Below the pieces are notes generated by a model, which did not search any database, was not told where the DNA came from, and saw only the letters and a list, made by a program, of their open reading frames with translations. 64,000 nt of DNA from Tanypteryx hageni (Eukaryota > Arthropoda > Insecta > Odonata > Petaluridae): assembly GCA_028673005.1 (NCBI GenBank), contig CM054113.1:206823504-206887503 (forward strand), read 5' to 3'. Of the stretch, positions 1 to 12,122 are shown in pieces (within the stretch, counting starts at the first letter, position 1; each line of letters opens with the position of its first letter). Made by a program: the position numbers and the translations under genes.

Positions 1-51
<51 letters not shown>
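1..51. repeat. (AT)n microsatellite at window edge
   Basis: A pure AT dinucleotide tract that probably continues beyond the window edge. It carries no coding or regulatory signal. Confidence 0.95.
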
Positions 52-52
<1 letters not shown>

Positions 53-1626
53 TTGCTACATGAGAAATTGCAAATACACGAGCGATTAAACTACGAAAAG
101 AAAAGACTTATTGAAAGCATGATACTTTTCCAACAAACGACTCGTCCGGAGAAACATTCCTCGAACCCATTTGCTGAAATTAATCGCAAACGCGTGCGTG
201 AAAGTAAATCGCTCCTCGCGAAGAAAGAAAATATCCGCAGTAGCGCTCGAACACGTAAACATCTAGCGGATAACAACAACATCTGCAGTGCGAGAGCGGT
301 GGAAAACGACGGAGTTATAACTCGACCCGCGCGCTACACAGCCCGTGTTTCTTTCCGTTTCCCAGACGTCAAAATGGAGGACAACGAACTCATATATAAG
401 AGCCAAGAGAGTGAGACCGTACTATTTCTGCGTTGAGGGGGCGTCGGCGGCAGTGACATTCACAAACGCGCTCGGCGCGTGTAAGGTGGGTTGCATGCAC
501 GACAGGGGCTGCCTCGCTCGTGTGAGTGGATCCAGAAAATACATACGAAGAAGAGTAAACAGAGAGAAGCGCGAAAAAGAATACCGAAATAAACTGTGTG
601 TGTGTGTGAGTGCGTGGTTTTTCGTAAATATAGATACGTTTTAATTCAACGAAGAAGGTAGAGTAATTCACGCGAAAGTATTTCTTAAGGAAAACCCAAC
701 TAAAATTATCAAGAGCATAAATAATTCTGAAATATGCTTGTCAAGATTTGGTTCGTTGATAAACGGAAGCGATTGCGAAAGTAGGCGAAATAATGCAGCT
801 TTTCCGACATCGCCAACATATACGCAATAGGAATAATTAATCGTCGGCTCCGATATTTATGCGAGCAATCCTGGATTTAATTCCAAGTTTATGAAGGGAA
901 GGGTGATAACAAATGCGTCTCTGAATGATTAACACACACATGTAGATAGCCACGACACCAGCAGCATGCAGAGAGGCGTTAGATGCAAGCCAATCCAACG
1001 CATTTCGATAGTGCACGTGCATGGCATGCAGTCAAAATTTCGCAAGATAGTGGTTCCTTCCGCCTGTACAATCGCAGTGTTGTAAATGAAAGACAGGCTT
1101 TATAATTAACTATACAACGTGTGATAAATTCAAGTCTCTAATTTTCGCGAACTTAATAAAAAGTTCCTAACATTTCAAGCCACCCTTTTTAAATGTATTG
1201 TTTTTGTTTTTATATCTGAAGCACCGAAATAATGGCTTCGGTAATTTGGGATGAACAAATCCAGCAGCCTTTTAAGATGCCAGCCTAAAGCATGTGAACA
1301 TCCAAATACTTTAGAATGCAAACTATGCCGTGCTCTAATTGCAAAGTTATTTAAGTTCCTGTTGCATCAGAGCTCCGGCCATACGATCACTCCACAAATC
1401 ACTCAGGGCCATCATTTCGGGGGCTCAGCTGTAGTTTCCTACGTAAACAATCATCATCATATCCACCGCTTACAGATATACCTCAACATGGCTGTTCACA
1501 TTTTTGACGCATTACCCACGGCAAGACAAAAACTTTCACGACCAAACACCGAACAAAAACTCAATAACATCGAGGAGACAGGACGGACACACACTGCATG
1601 CACGGTCGTCATATCCAAACGAGACC
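52..1626. other. Non-coding stretch, no supported gene
   Basis: Open frames here are short and have unlikely composition. A (TG)n run lies at about 595-608. The only other signal is a TATA-like octamer at 393-400, listed separately. If the 1633-2193 minus-strand exon is real, the part directly below 1632 is its downstream intron. Nothing else is supported. Confidence 0.6.
393..400 (+). promoter_or_regulatory. Possible TATA box
   Basis: TATATAAG sits in otherwise GC-balanced sequence. About 85 bases downstream lies a donor-like GTAAGG (481-486). That spacing would suit a TATA promoter with a short non-coding first exon. No coding exon can be tied to it, and TATA-like octamers are common by chance, so this is only a pointer. 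Confidence 0.2.
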
Positions 1627-1632
1627 ACTCAC

Positions 1633-2193
1633 TGGCTTGAGTCCCGCCCATTTGATCGCCCTCCTCACGACCGCGCCCTTCCCGACGTCCAGCCAGAAGA
1701 TGGGACACTCCTCCTCCTCTTCCTCCTTCGCCACCCCCTCACTCCCGCCCACTCCCTCCTTCCTCCCCCCTTCCCCTTGCACTTTGACACCCCCTCTTAC
1801 GCCCCACCCCGCCGCACATCCACTCCCTTCCCCCACAAACTCCTCCACCTCACTCCACTCGCTGTCGTCTTCGCAGAAAGAACCCTCGTCGATCTCGTCG
1901 CCGCTTATGACGAAATCACTTCCGCTGACCACGTCGCTGCCGAAATCCGCGTAATAATCGTCATCGTCGTCGTCGGAGAACGAAGTGGACAGGGAGACTG
2001 CGGAGGAAGGGGAAGAAGTGTCGGAACCGGCCGAGGTGGGAGAGTAAGGTGGAGAGGAGGAGGCCCCGTTGGAAGGATCCGTGACATCCTCGAGGACGCC
2101 ACCGACGCCGCCGTCGCCGCCTTCCCGCGGCTGGGAGGTGGACCACGCCGCACCCTCGGGGAGCGGCGCTCCGCAGCGCTGCCTCTCAGCCAT
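1633..2193 (-). CDS. Candidate first coding exon, acidic Ser/Asp/Glu-rich protein
   Basis: I do not recognise the protein. On the minus strand an ATG at 2193 (context CGCATGG, good for a eukaryote) opens 187 codons. They run exactly to a strong donor (GTGAGT, read from 1632 downwards), so the exon would end in phase 0. Residues 1-40 are Gly/Glu-rich and 41-73 Ser/Pro-rich. A run of six Asp starts at about 74, and an acidic Ser stretch follows to about 125. A Gly-rich part leads to six Glu at about 157-162, then a more ordered end (PIFWLDVGKG, residues 164-173). The leader upstream of the ATG is strongly CT-rich. Mixed codon choice within the acidic runs argues against a simple repeat. The plus strand is also open over 744 bases here, so strand choice rests on the start context, donor and composition. 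An intrinsically disordered regulatory N-terminus is an inference. Confidence 0.45.
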
Positions 2194-2199
2194 GCGAAG

Positions 2200-4737
2200 G
2201 AGGAGTGGAGTGGGAGGCAGAGAATGCGAAAGGCGGAGGATAGGTAGGGGGAGAGGGAGAGAGAGAGACAGAGAGAGAGAGGACGATAGGAATGGGAGGA
2301 GGGGGGGAAGAGGGTGATATGGCCGAAGGCGGTCGTTTATAAAGAAGGGATGCTGTAGGGAGAGGTGTTGGAAGGATGCGAAAGGGAAGGGTGCGGAAAG
2401 AGGGAAGAGGTTCGAGGCGGGGAACGGAAGGTGTGTGGGTGGGAAGAGGGAGATAAGGCAGTGCGTGCTGGAGATAGAAGGGAGAGAGAGGAAATAGAAT
2501 AAGAGGGAGAGAGGACGGGAGGGGAAATGTGAGAGCGTATCGTCACCAGAACGGGGAGGAGGAATAATATTTTTTAAAGCGGACGAACCGAAGCAGATAG
2601 GAGCGGTCGGGAAATAATTAGAAGGGCGAAGAAGGAAACGGAAATAAAATAAAAATAAAAAGGAAGGGTTCAGGAGAGGAGGAAATGGGAGGAAGGGGAA
2701 AACAAAACGCGGATGATCTCGCGCGACATCGAAAAAACGAAAATGTTTTCCGAGCGAAACATATCGACAGAAATAAATAAATAAACCAACAAAATAAGAG
2801 GGAAAGGAACGGAAAAGAGGAAAAGGAACGAGATGACGAGAAGTGTAAAAAAAATTGAAAAAGCGATATTTTTTCCCGCAAGGTATAGTTTTAAATTGGG
2901 ACGAGATCGGGGAGAAATAAAAGAAGGCGGTTTAAAAAAAAACAGCGAAGATAACGAGGGGAAAGAGGAACGGTCAGGAAGAGTAGAAGAAAGATAAAAA
3001 AGGATCAGAAGAGAAACGAAAGAGAGAGGTAGAGAGACAAAACGCTTTTTAAAAGGAGATAAGTCAGTTGCGGGGATGTGAGAGGACTGCGGGGATGCAG
3101 ACGTACCCGTGAGGGGCACTTGGGAAACGGAATCGAAAGAGACAGAGGTAGGGGGAGGGTTGAGGGGGAGGAGGCGGGGTCGGAGTTAGAGGTCGCGTCG
3201 GCGAGGGAGGAATAGGAAACGGGCGTGAAGCGAAATGGACCGCTGAGGGAGAGAGGTACGAGCTGAGGCTGCGGGAGGAAGGAAGGAAGGAGGGCGGTAC
3301 GAGACCCGTTCGGATTTCAGCAGTTAAGAGGACGCGGTCCGCGAAACCGTGTCGACGGCAATCCCGGAGGATGAGGCGGAAGAGGAGGAGGAGGAAGAGG
3401 AGGAGGAGTGGGGGGGATATGTAGATGGGGACTCACCCGTCATGGCGCAGTCACTCTAATTTTTTTCCTGCACCGAAAGGTAAAATAAAAATAAAATAAA
3501 ACCAAGCGAGGTGAAGGAGGAGGAGGAGAGTCGGCGCGCGGAGTAATGAGTCAGGTGTTGAATGCGAGAGAGAGAGAGGGAGAAAGAGATACAGCGGGAA
3601 TGAGAGAAGCACACACGACGAGCGTAAATATGAGTGGCTGGAGAAATAAAAGGAAGAATGTCGCGAGGGAGTCTTCTCGAGATAGAAAGGAGAGAGGGGA
3701 AGACGAAATCGAAGGAGAGTGCGTGAGATGAAAACAAAAGAGGATCGAATGAGAGAGAGAGACAGATAAGTGATACAGCCAAGAAAGAATAAGTGAGTGT
3801 GAGAGAGGCGCACGCGCGTGTATGTGTGTGTGTGTGCGTGTTTGTGTGCGTTCGTGGGAGATAGATAGAGGGAAACGAGAGGGTTAAAGAAAGCGAATTT
3901 ACTTTTTGTGGGAGTATTTTCTGCGGGGATGAGAAAAGGGACCTTTTCCCCCGGAGGAGGTATCCTGGATTAGAGGTCAGAACGACTTTCTTTTTTCTTT
4001 TGATGGAAAAGGGACGGAAAACGGGGAGAGGGCAGGGAAAGAGAGGAAGAGGTGGGAGCAAGAGGAATGGTGGTGATACGAGTTGAGAGTGGAGAGGTTA
4101 TGAGAAGTTTTTCTTCGGAAGATCTCTGCGGATATCTGGCGGTTAATATGTCTGGTAGGGAAAGAGAGAGAGGAAGAGGAGAAAGAGATTTAAAGGTTTC
4201 GGGTAGCTGCTCGTAGATGGCGAGCTATAAAAAGTGTGCGATAGGGGAGATGATGGAGTGTGAGGGGAGATTGATTGAAGAGAAGATTGAACGGAGCAGC
4301 GAGAGGTGGATCAAGGAGAATGAGTCGAAAAATTGGGAGATAAGAAGGCAATAAAGTGAAAAGCAGAGAAATTAGGATGAAGGGAGAAGAAGAACTGAAG
4401 ATATTCGGAAGGAAAACGAAGAGGGCGACGAGGTAGGATGCTAGAGAGAGAGTGAGGTGGGAAAATTTAGGAGGATATTAAATGGAAATCAGAGATCGTG
4501 GAATTAACCAAAAAATTAACGAAGGTGGGTAAGTGGCAGGAACCTGCAACGTTAAAGAGGGAGAGAAAGTGAGACAAGGGTTGTTGGCGTTAAGTGACAG
4601 TTATTGGAAAGAGAGGGAGAGGAAGAAAAGTGGAGAGAGAAAAAAGGTAGAAAGAGAGAAGGGGAAGAGGGATGGAAGAGGGTGAATAAGGTAAAGCGCG
4701 AAAAAGAGTAACCAGATGCACACGCCTCGAAGCTTAC
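2200..4737 (+). repeat. Long purine-rich (GA) strand-asymmetric tract
   Basis: About 2.5 kb with a strong A+G excess on the plus strand: GAGAGA, GGAGGAGG and AGGAAGG clusters with scattered non-purines. It includes a (TG)n run at about 3818-3850. The long minus-strand frames in it are Ser/Leu/Phe/Pro low-complexity shadows of the purine bias. No gene is supported. Confidence 0.85.
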
Positions 4738-4804
4738 TTCACAGCAGACTGAGACCCGCGGCCTCGTGAAGAAGAGACCCAAGCAGTCTGTTCAGCTGTG
4801 CGGA
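4738..4804. other. Mixed-sequence island between opposed purine and pyrimidine tracts
   Basis: A 67 bp island of ordinary composition marks where the plus strand changes from purine-rich to pyrimidine-rich. Its two edges are outward-facing donor-like sites: GTAAGT at 4805-4810 on plus, and GTAAGC read from 4737 down on minus. Transcripts leaving in either direction would both be CU-rich. This would fit a divergent promoter with two short non-coding first exons. There is no TATA box or proof of transcription. Confidence 0.3.
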
Positions 4805-5862
4805 GTAAGTTTTAGACTCCCCTTTCCTCCTTTCCTCCCTCCCTCCTCCCTTACTCAACCCTCTCCTCTATCTCCTTTCCGACCCTCTCTTTTTGGCTCC
4901 CGTCATCATTTCTCTCTCCTCTCTCTCCCTCTTCTCTCACTCCACTTCGATACCCCTTTCTCTCTCTCCCTCTAAACAGCAGGCTTCTAAACTTACTCCG
5001 CCTCATCCCCTCTCTCTCTCTCTCTCTTTCCCCTCATATCTCACCTCCGCCCTCTCTTACCCCTCTCCCCCCTCTGACGACCAATCGACTCTATTTTTCC
5101 CTCACGCACCACCCCTTCCCTCTCCTCCATTCATCCCACCCCTCCTCCTTTTCCTCCCCTACTTTCCGCGCATCATTTTCCCTCGCTCTCCGTCCTTTTC
5201 GCCACCTTTCCCCTACCGTCTCTCCCTCCCTCTTTCCGTCTCTTACTCCATCCAGCCCCTCCGCATTGCTCCACGTCGCTCATCACCCCCGCTCATACCA
5301 GTGTCACGACCTCCTCCCTCTCTAAAACTCGCCTCTCCAAAGCCCTCCCGGCACGCCCGCCTCCCTCCATTCCCTCCACACACACCCCTCCACCACCACT
5401 ACGCCTCTCCTTCTCCCACCCCTCTTGACTCCTCCCCAACGCCACGACGTAGAGTGGTGCAACCCTAGACTTCTCCTCCTTTTTTATTTCGAAACCTCCC
5501 TTTTCAATCTCCTGCCGTCCCTAACCTCTCCCTGATCGCCTCCTGATTACTAAAACCTCTCATCTCTTTCTTTTGCACTACTTCAAAAAACCTCTCTTCT
5601 GCGGACCCCTACGTACTTTCACGGCTTGCCTCCTCCTCCCTCCCTCCCTCCCTCCTTTCCCCTCCCCCCGTTCCACTTGCTCCTCATTCGCTTCATTGTC
5701 TCATTCTGCCTCCGCCGCGAAGATACGCCGCCCTCTTCCCGACCCACCCCTTCCCTCCTCCCCCGTTCGCACTCTCCATTCTCCTCTTGTTCCTCCCCCC
5801 ACTCGCCTCCTCTTCCTCCTCCCTCACTCCTTTCCGCGACTCCGCCACTACGTGACTCTTTA
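4805..5862 (+). repeat. Pyrimidine-rich (CT) tract, mirror of the preceding purine tract
   Basis: About 1.06 kb dominated by CTCTCC, CCTCCCT and TTTCC on the plus strand. Overlapping Ser/Pro/Leu frames in several registers are composition artefacts. Confidence 0.85.
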
Positions 5863-7095
5863 AGATGCCACGCAACTATCTCGAAGATCGAAGTAAACTT
5901 TCGTCCATAAGTCACTGATGAAGAATGGGATAGTTGGAAAGAGTTCCTAATAAGAGGAGACATAATATTGATTTCACTTAACTGCGCGAGAAAGTAAAAA
6001 AATAAAAGAGAGAGAGGCCGGTTTCTTATTTTTTCTCCCTTTTATCGAAGTATCATACGTCTGTATGAGGATGTTCAGACTCGTTACTCCGTTTTTAAAG
6101 AATATATATATTTCTTTGCTAAAGCAACGGACGTCTCGTTTTGAAAATTAAGTGTGCAAGGTGTGTTGTATATAAACACACACATATACAACATTTTTAT
6201 TTCGCGCGTTCAATTTACATCTACAAAATTTAAAAAAGAAATTATCCTAAACCATAAGCAAAATTAGGATTCTGCTAGAAACAGTTTTTCCATAGAAAAT
6301 CAAAAACCTCATTATCAACGTGAGAAATCATTTAAATTTATTTAATCGAGTTGGAATTAATACTCCGGTTCCAATTTTTGTCGGAAAATACTGGGCTGTC
6401 TTTAGTTGAAAATTTCAGCTACCTATAATAACCCTTTACTGAGCGGAAAATGTTAATATTATTACTGAGACTAAACCGATAGTTATGAATTCAACTTTTA
6501 AAATGTAAGCATACAATCAACTTTTAATTTCTGCGAGGTTAAAACTTGAAGAAATATAGAGACAAGGGATATAAAGAAGGACAGAGTACGATTTTCTATC
6601 CAGGGATACGGCTGCACTTCGTCACATTTTCTGCAGAAATTTTACTTTTATGCGGCCAAGTTTATAAAAACCCCACAAGTACGTTGAAGAGAAAAGAGCT
6701 TTAAAATATTTGTCGTCGAGTGGCGTTCTCGAGACAGGTATATGACAGCAATTTTTAGTCGCGCTCGCTTTTTTTCTTTCGCTCCAAGGACATAGCAACC
6801 GCAGGGGATATCTCATTCCGCGAATTACGCGAAACTTCATTAAGGATTTGAGGCTTGGTGTGCGTTTAGAAACCGAGATAAAAAGAATCACGCGTGGCAT
6901 TGAAGCATTGCGGTGGGTTTGAAAAGAATACATAGAGAATGAAGGAGATTTCGGTTAGAGATAAAGAGAGAAAATAGTGATAGTATTCGCTAAGTATTCC
7001 ATTTCGATCCCCGCTTTCGAGTAAGGATGTCTTCTGCCGATCCACGGATACAGTCATCCCTCAGCCAGTCTCTCCTTCATTGCATCTCCTCACAA
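5863..7095. other. Non-coding stretch
   Basis: AT-rich ordinary sequence without a convincing frame, splice-bounded exon or repeat. I see nothing to annotate. Confidence 0.6.
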
Positions 7096-7915
7096 TCACG
7101 TTAATTGAAGATCGAGTGAGAAAGGGAGAAAGAGCCGGAGAGAGAAAGAGGTGAAAAGAGAGAAATGGAGAGAAGGGAGAGAGGGTGTAAAGAGGGGAAA
7201 GAGGAAGAGAGGGAGAAATATATATATATAGAGAGAGAGGGAGGAAGAGAGAGAGGGAAACAGAGAGAGAGATAGGGGGGAGAATGGTGGTGAGAGAATG
7301 GGGGAGAGGGGGGAAGAGGGAGGGAGAGAAGAGGGAGGGAGGGAGGGAGAGAGAGAGGAGGGAGGGAGAGAGAGAGAGGAGGGAGGGAAAGAGGAGGGAG
7401 GGAGGAAGAGAAGAGGGAGGGAGGAAGAGAGGAGGGAGGGAGGGAGAGAGGAGGGAGGGAGGGAGAGAGGAGGGAGGAGAGAGGGAGGAGGGAGGGAGAG
7501 AGGCAGAGGGGAGAGAAAGGGGAGGGGGAAATAGGGAGAGAGAAAGAAAGTGGGAAAGAGGATAAAGAAAAAAGGGAAGGAGAATCGGAGAGAGGGGAGA
7601 GATAGGAAGAGAGAGGGGAGAGAGAGGGGGGGAGAGAGAGGAAGGAGAAAGAGAGGGAGGGGGAGAGAGGAAGTGAGAGAGGGAGAGAGAAAGGAAGGAG
7701 AAGGAGAAAGAGAAGGAGAAAGAGGAGAGAGGAAGGAGAAAGAGACGAAGGAGAAGGAGATGAAGGGAGTGAGAGGAAGGAAAGAGAGAGGAAGGCGAAA
7801 GAGAGGAAAGGAGAGAGAGGAAGTGAGGGAGAGAAAGGAAGGAGAGAGAGAGGAAGGAGAGAGAGAGGAAGGAGAGAAAGGAGAGGGAGAAAACGAGAGC
7901 GGGAGAGAGAGGCTG
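7096..7915 (+). repeat. Extreme GA / GGGA polypurine low-complexity tract
   Basis: About 0.8 kb that is nearly all purine on plus. (GA)n, GGGAGGGAGAGA and GGAAGGAGAAA variants dominate, with a short (TA) insert at about 7218-7231. Two minus-strand open frames of about 300 residues, made of Ser, Leu, Pro and Phe, exist only because this composition lacks stops. Long mirror-symmetric purine tracts like this can form triplex (H-) DNA, and the GGGA-rich part could form quadruplexes. Confidence 0.9.
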
Positions 7916-10900
7916 ACTCTCTCCAAGAGCGGTCCGGACTTGGCTGCTTGTCCGTCGGATGACGTGGAAGACACGGGCGCCGGGGTATTAACGTAACAGG
8001 CCATAAACACAAAATGACAGCACTCAGAAGTTCCTCAGAATATTCGGAGTCTCTCTGTGGCGATAATAAAAATAGCCGTTAAAGATCATGAGGAGGAAGG
8101 AAGCGAAAAAAAATATACGAAAGTGATTTTTTTTTCATCCTCCCTGCAGATTACGAGCGATTCGAAAGCCGAACGGCCTAAAGTTAGCATCAGGATATTG
8201 AACGCGAACGACCGAAATACCTAGATATATTACCGGCGGAGATCGTAATTTCGCGGAATCACAACAAAGACTAATCGTAAGACTCAAAAGATGAACATAA
8301 ATCAGAGCGACATTCCCTCGAAAAATTTTACGTACCTATAATATTTGACTCCGTAGAACTGCAGTATACATCCGATTATACCAGGCCTAAGAAAAAGAAT
8401 TTGGGAAAATTTATAAAAAAAGAGGCTATTCGCGAAATTTGTTCTACGTTCCAGAAACATTTTTTTTTAAACAACCAAAAGGCGTCTTTATGCGCATGCG
8501 CGGTTCCAAGAAAGAAAGGGGATAATCTCAAGTTCAATTCCAATTTTAAACTTTCCGACTGCTGAAAACTCCTAGCGGAAGATAAGTGGAATTCTTTACT
8601 CTTCAAAGGAAAAACGGAATTTGCGTCATATAGTACCATAGATACGAAACCATAGACTATTTTTTGCGCGCAAAAAACTCGTTTCGAATCGCTACCGCCT
8701 CAACTCTCCTGAAATAGATGCCTTTAAGGTATTTTTTGATTTATGTCTCCCACTACAAAAGAAGGAATCCTATTTTTTTCCAATTCCAAGCGGTAAAAAA
8801 ATACGAGACAAAGAGTTCCTTAAATAAAAGCATAGCTAATTAAAGAGAACTTATGTCCTTCAAACAGCAGAAATATCGCACAAGAATATTTGAATCTTAG
8901 AGTTTGAGAGATTTCTATAGGACCAGATTTAAATGCAATAGACGCCATCAAAAGCTTAAATTAAAGCCATCGCGGTAAATGAAAATGCTATGCCGTATAT
9001 CTAATTCAGAAAGGACGAGAATAAGAATTAGCTCGTTGGAATCCGTTGATAACAATTTTTTATTCATGCGGAAAAATTACAAATCCAACTTCAACATTGA
9101 GCCAATATGTATTGCCATGGTTTGGCTCACCTAAAAATAAAATTATTTCGAAAAATTGCTTTTGCTATCAAACTATTCATTCAGTAGCCATGTTACGATG
9201 ACTTCCTGCGTTTTCAATACTTTAACGCACGATATTACTTACTATATGTGGTCAGATAATGTGATAATGTAAAAATCGTATTCATCAACGCTCTTCACTC
9301 TAGTAATTTCATTATAATATAACTCACACACCGATGATACCGTTGTATTCACGCGATATTAAATAATTCTTTATCTTTAGAATACATAATTAAAAGATAG
9401 ATACCAACACAGGTCGTCGAAATTACTAACAGAATCAGGCAAGAAAAAGGCCCGACGGGTCACATTTACTGACTAATTCTTAAATTAAAACCTCGAATGA
9501 AATAAAATCCTCCTATTTGCTCGCCCTGAACATTTTGCATGCGACTTAAAAAAATAAACACCTCGACCGCGATAGATATAAAAAAACATCCTCCTTTCGT
9601 TTCAGCCGCCAGGATTTCGATTCCGCCTCGACCTTATCGGCGGTGAGACTCCTTTCCTTTTACGCCGCCGACGCTTTTGCGATCGCCTTAATCATTAAGT
9701 TTACCTACCGTTCCTTCTTTCTCCTCTTTGTGCAAAACACCGCCCGCATGCTAAGACCTTCATTATTAGCGTCGTTCGGCCACCGTACATAGTACATTCT
9801 GCACTCCTCCCCTTCCTTCCCCGCAGCAGTGGATTCGGCACGTGTGAGTGGTATCGGGTTCCGCGTCCTCTCACATTATCTCCCTCGCGATGCACGAAGA
9901 GAGAGACAGAGAACAAGTGGATACGGCGGAGGCCCGATAATCCGCAGAAGCGAAAGACTCTCGGTCACGCACCAACTTCCGACGCATTTTTCATTGCGTC
10001 ATCTCGGATTTAATCGGGGTTTTTGCCAGCGGTGCGCAAGTGTTATGCCTCCATTCGAAACTGCATATGTGCGAGAGGAAAAAAAGAGAACATTTTTTTC
10101 GTGCCTCATTTTTTTTACAAACCATAAAAATGGTGGTATGCAAGAAAAAAACAATTTCACTTCACTTATTCTAAATGTGTGCATTACGTGTGCATGTGCG
10201 CGAGTACGTTTGTGTGCGTGCATCAGTGGCGTAGCTACGTCTGCGTGCGATCCTGTGAAAATTTAACGATTTTTCGAGTACTATAATAAATGACGAATTA
10301 TTGTTAAATGAAATTCAATTGCCATAAGAAAACGCAGCGTTTTATCAGTCATTATATTTATGCCATAAATAGACCATTTGTGCAAATGTGTGCACTAAGA
10401 GCGTTAGAAATGGACAATTTTAGTGTTTCTCAATTGGGCCACCTTCGCTGGAGAGTCCCTATGCAACGCGCAAACTCAATAGTGGATTTATTTCCATCTG
10501 CATATTTTGAAGTGATATATACCCTTTCCGTAACCAATAAAAAAGGACACATTGCAAAGTGACTCACGCTATGAATCAATGCATTCCATGGGTTCCAAAA
10601 ATGATAAAATGATCCCTAACGTAAAGTACGTATGACTTTTTAATGATACCTTTCCATAAGCCAGTACTCTTGACTTCGCGGGACATTCAGCGTTTGCGAG
10701 GAAGAGAATGAACGGACCCTATAACAGCGACGCGATTCGTAATCTGCGAGACGATGCGACTGCTATTATAAAGTCAGACATAAACTTTTTTTAAATCTCC
10801 CGCTCTTAATTTAATGGCGAATCTTCTCTCGCCTTTCTGCATAACTTTTTGAGCAGTTCCTCCGTCCCGAGACGCTATAAATTGAATCGATGCAAACTAT

Positions 10901-11882
10901 CCTTCCTTCCCAAAGCAGCCGAGTATTAAGAAAATTTTATTTTTAAACATTCCGGAGAGTGGACTTGGGAGCTTAAATTTTTCCGAAACCGAAAAGAAAA
11001 TAAAGTTTCGAGCGCTTTGCCGCGGAATAAAGAAAACTCTCTCGTTCTACTGTCAGAAAAAATATAATGGCGACGCGCGGATGTTTTTTCGCAGAATCCA
11101 AGCGCTGAGTTTTGGATCGCTCGAATAGCTCCCAAACTGCGGGCGGACAGACTTGCAAAAAATAAACTAGCGAAACGAGCAGTCGGAATTGAACCAAGTC
11201 CGCCACTCGAAACTTGCGGGAGTTTTATTAAAGCGATCATTCCTGTCAAGCCGCGGAATGAATTTTTCCTCGGTCAATGGAAAAGCGTGACGGCGTCTAT
11301 AATAAAGTATTCGTTCGTGCCTTTCGTGAGTGTGTGAGTGAGAGAGAGAGAGAGATAGAGAGAAAAGAGTTCGTTCATTTCCCAAGCCGAATCACCGACG
11401 GCATTCGCGAACCGAAATTGAGTTTACATTTTCCCCGCGATATGCGGCGAGCATTTATTTCGTTCGTCCGAGTTGATGTGCGTTCAAATCACAAAATTCC
11501 GCGAAAAAATCGGTATTGATCGAGAGCCCGTGCTGCCTCTTATTTAAATAATATACATAGTGAGTTCGCGAAATTGCCCGCTTAGTTATTAATGGCGTGC
11601 TACATTCCTTGACACTGTGACAGCTCGATACCATTAATGTTATATGTTATCTTTGCGTCCATAAAATTCTATTTTGTTAATATGTTAGGTAACAGTTTTT
11701 TTGTGTTACAGAATTACTAACACCCATACCAATAAAGAAGTTAGGCGGATTCCATACCGCTTCAAACTTCCCTATTCTCAATAATTCAAGCACTAATCCG
11801 TCACATGTTCAAACTTTTGAGCTTTGACTAATTTTTTACACTTACGACAGGATAAAAGCGCATTGACACGAATGGAACTTTC
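7916..11882. other. Non-coding stretch, about 4 kb
   Basis: No supported gene. A short splice-bounded segment (9606-9642) is discussed among the rejected items. The sequence CAGTGGCGTAGCTACG at 10223-10238 looks like the end of a common arthropod short repeat, but I could not find its partner. A short (GA)n lies at about 11339-11362. Confidence 0.5.
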
Positions 11883-11886
11883 TTAA

Positions 11887-12118
11887 CCCCTAGATCCGAT
11901 TTGACGCGCGAATGTACGGACCTCGCAATCCGGTCTCAGCTGCGGCTGTTCATGCAGGTATACGTACCTTGACATCTCTTCACTCAAACCTACATTTCAG
12001 CGCCACCTATGCACTTTTTCCTTAATGTAAAAATAAAAACATTTCAAGGATGCTGAAACACACCAAAATGGCCTCTTTCAGGGCCGAACAGGGATCAGTA
12101 AATTACCGGCTTCAGGGG
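11887..12118. mobile_element. piggyBac-like MITE (TTAA-flanked)
   Basis: A 232 bp segment flanked on both sides by TTAA (11883-11886 and 12119-12122), with CCCCT at both outer ends in inverted orientation (CCCCTAGATCCG against CCCCTGAAGCCGG). TTAA duplication and a CCC-start terminal repeat are hallmarks of the piggyBac superfamily. It has no coding capacity, so it is non-autonomous. The inverted repeat is short and imperfect, which limits confidence. Confidence 0.6.
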
Positions 12119-12122
12119 TTAA

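Noticed and set aside
1504..2247. 247-codon plus-strand frame opposite the acidic exon
   Set aside because: Arg/Pro/Leu-rich shadow without a good start context or donor. The minus strand is favoured, though not proven.
7096..8012. Two overlapping minus-strand frames of about 300 codons
   Set aside because: Both frames are open at once over a GA repeat. This is a low-complexity artefact.
9606..9642. 37 bp segment between TTTCGTTTCAG and GTGAGA
   Set aside because: Good splice signals, but too short to judge, with no partner exon and no recognisable peptide.
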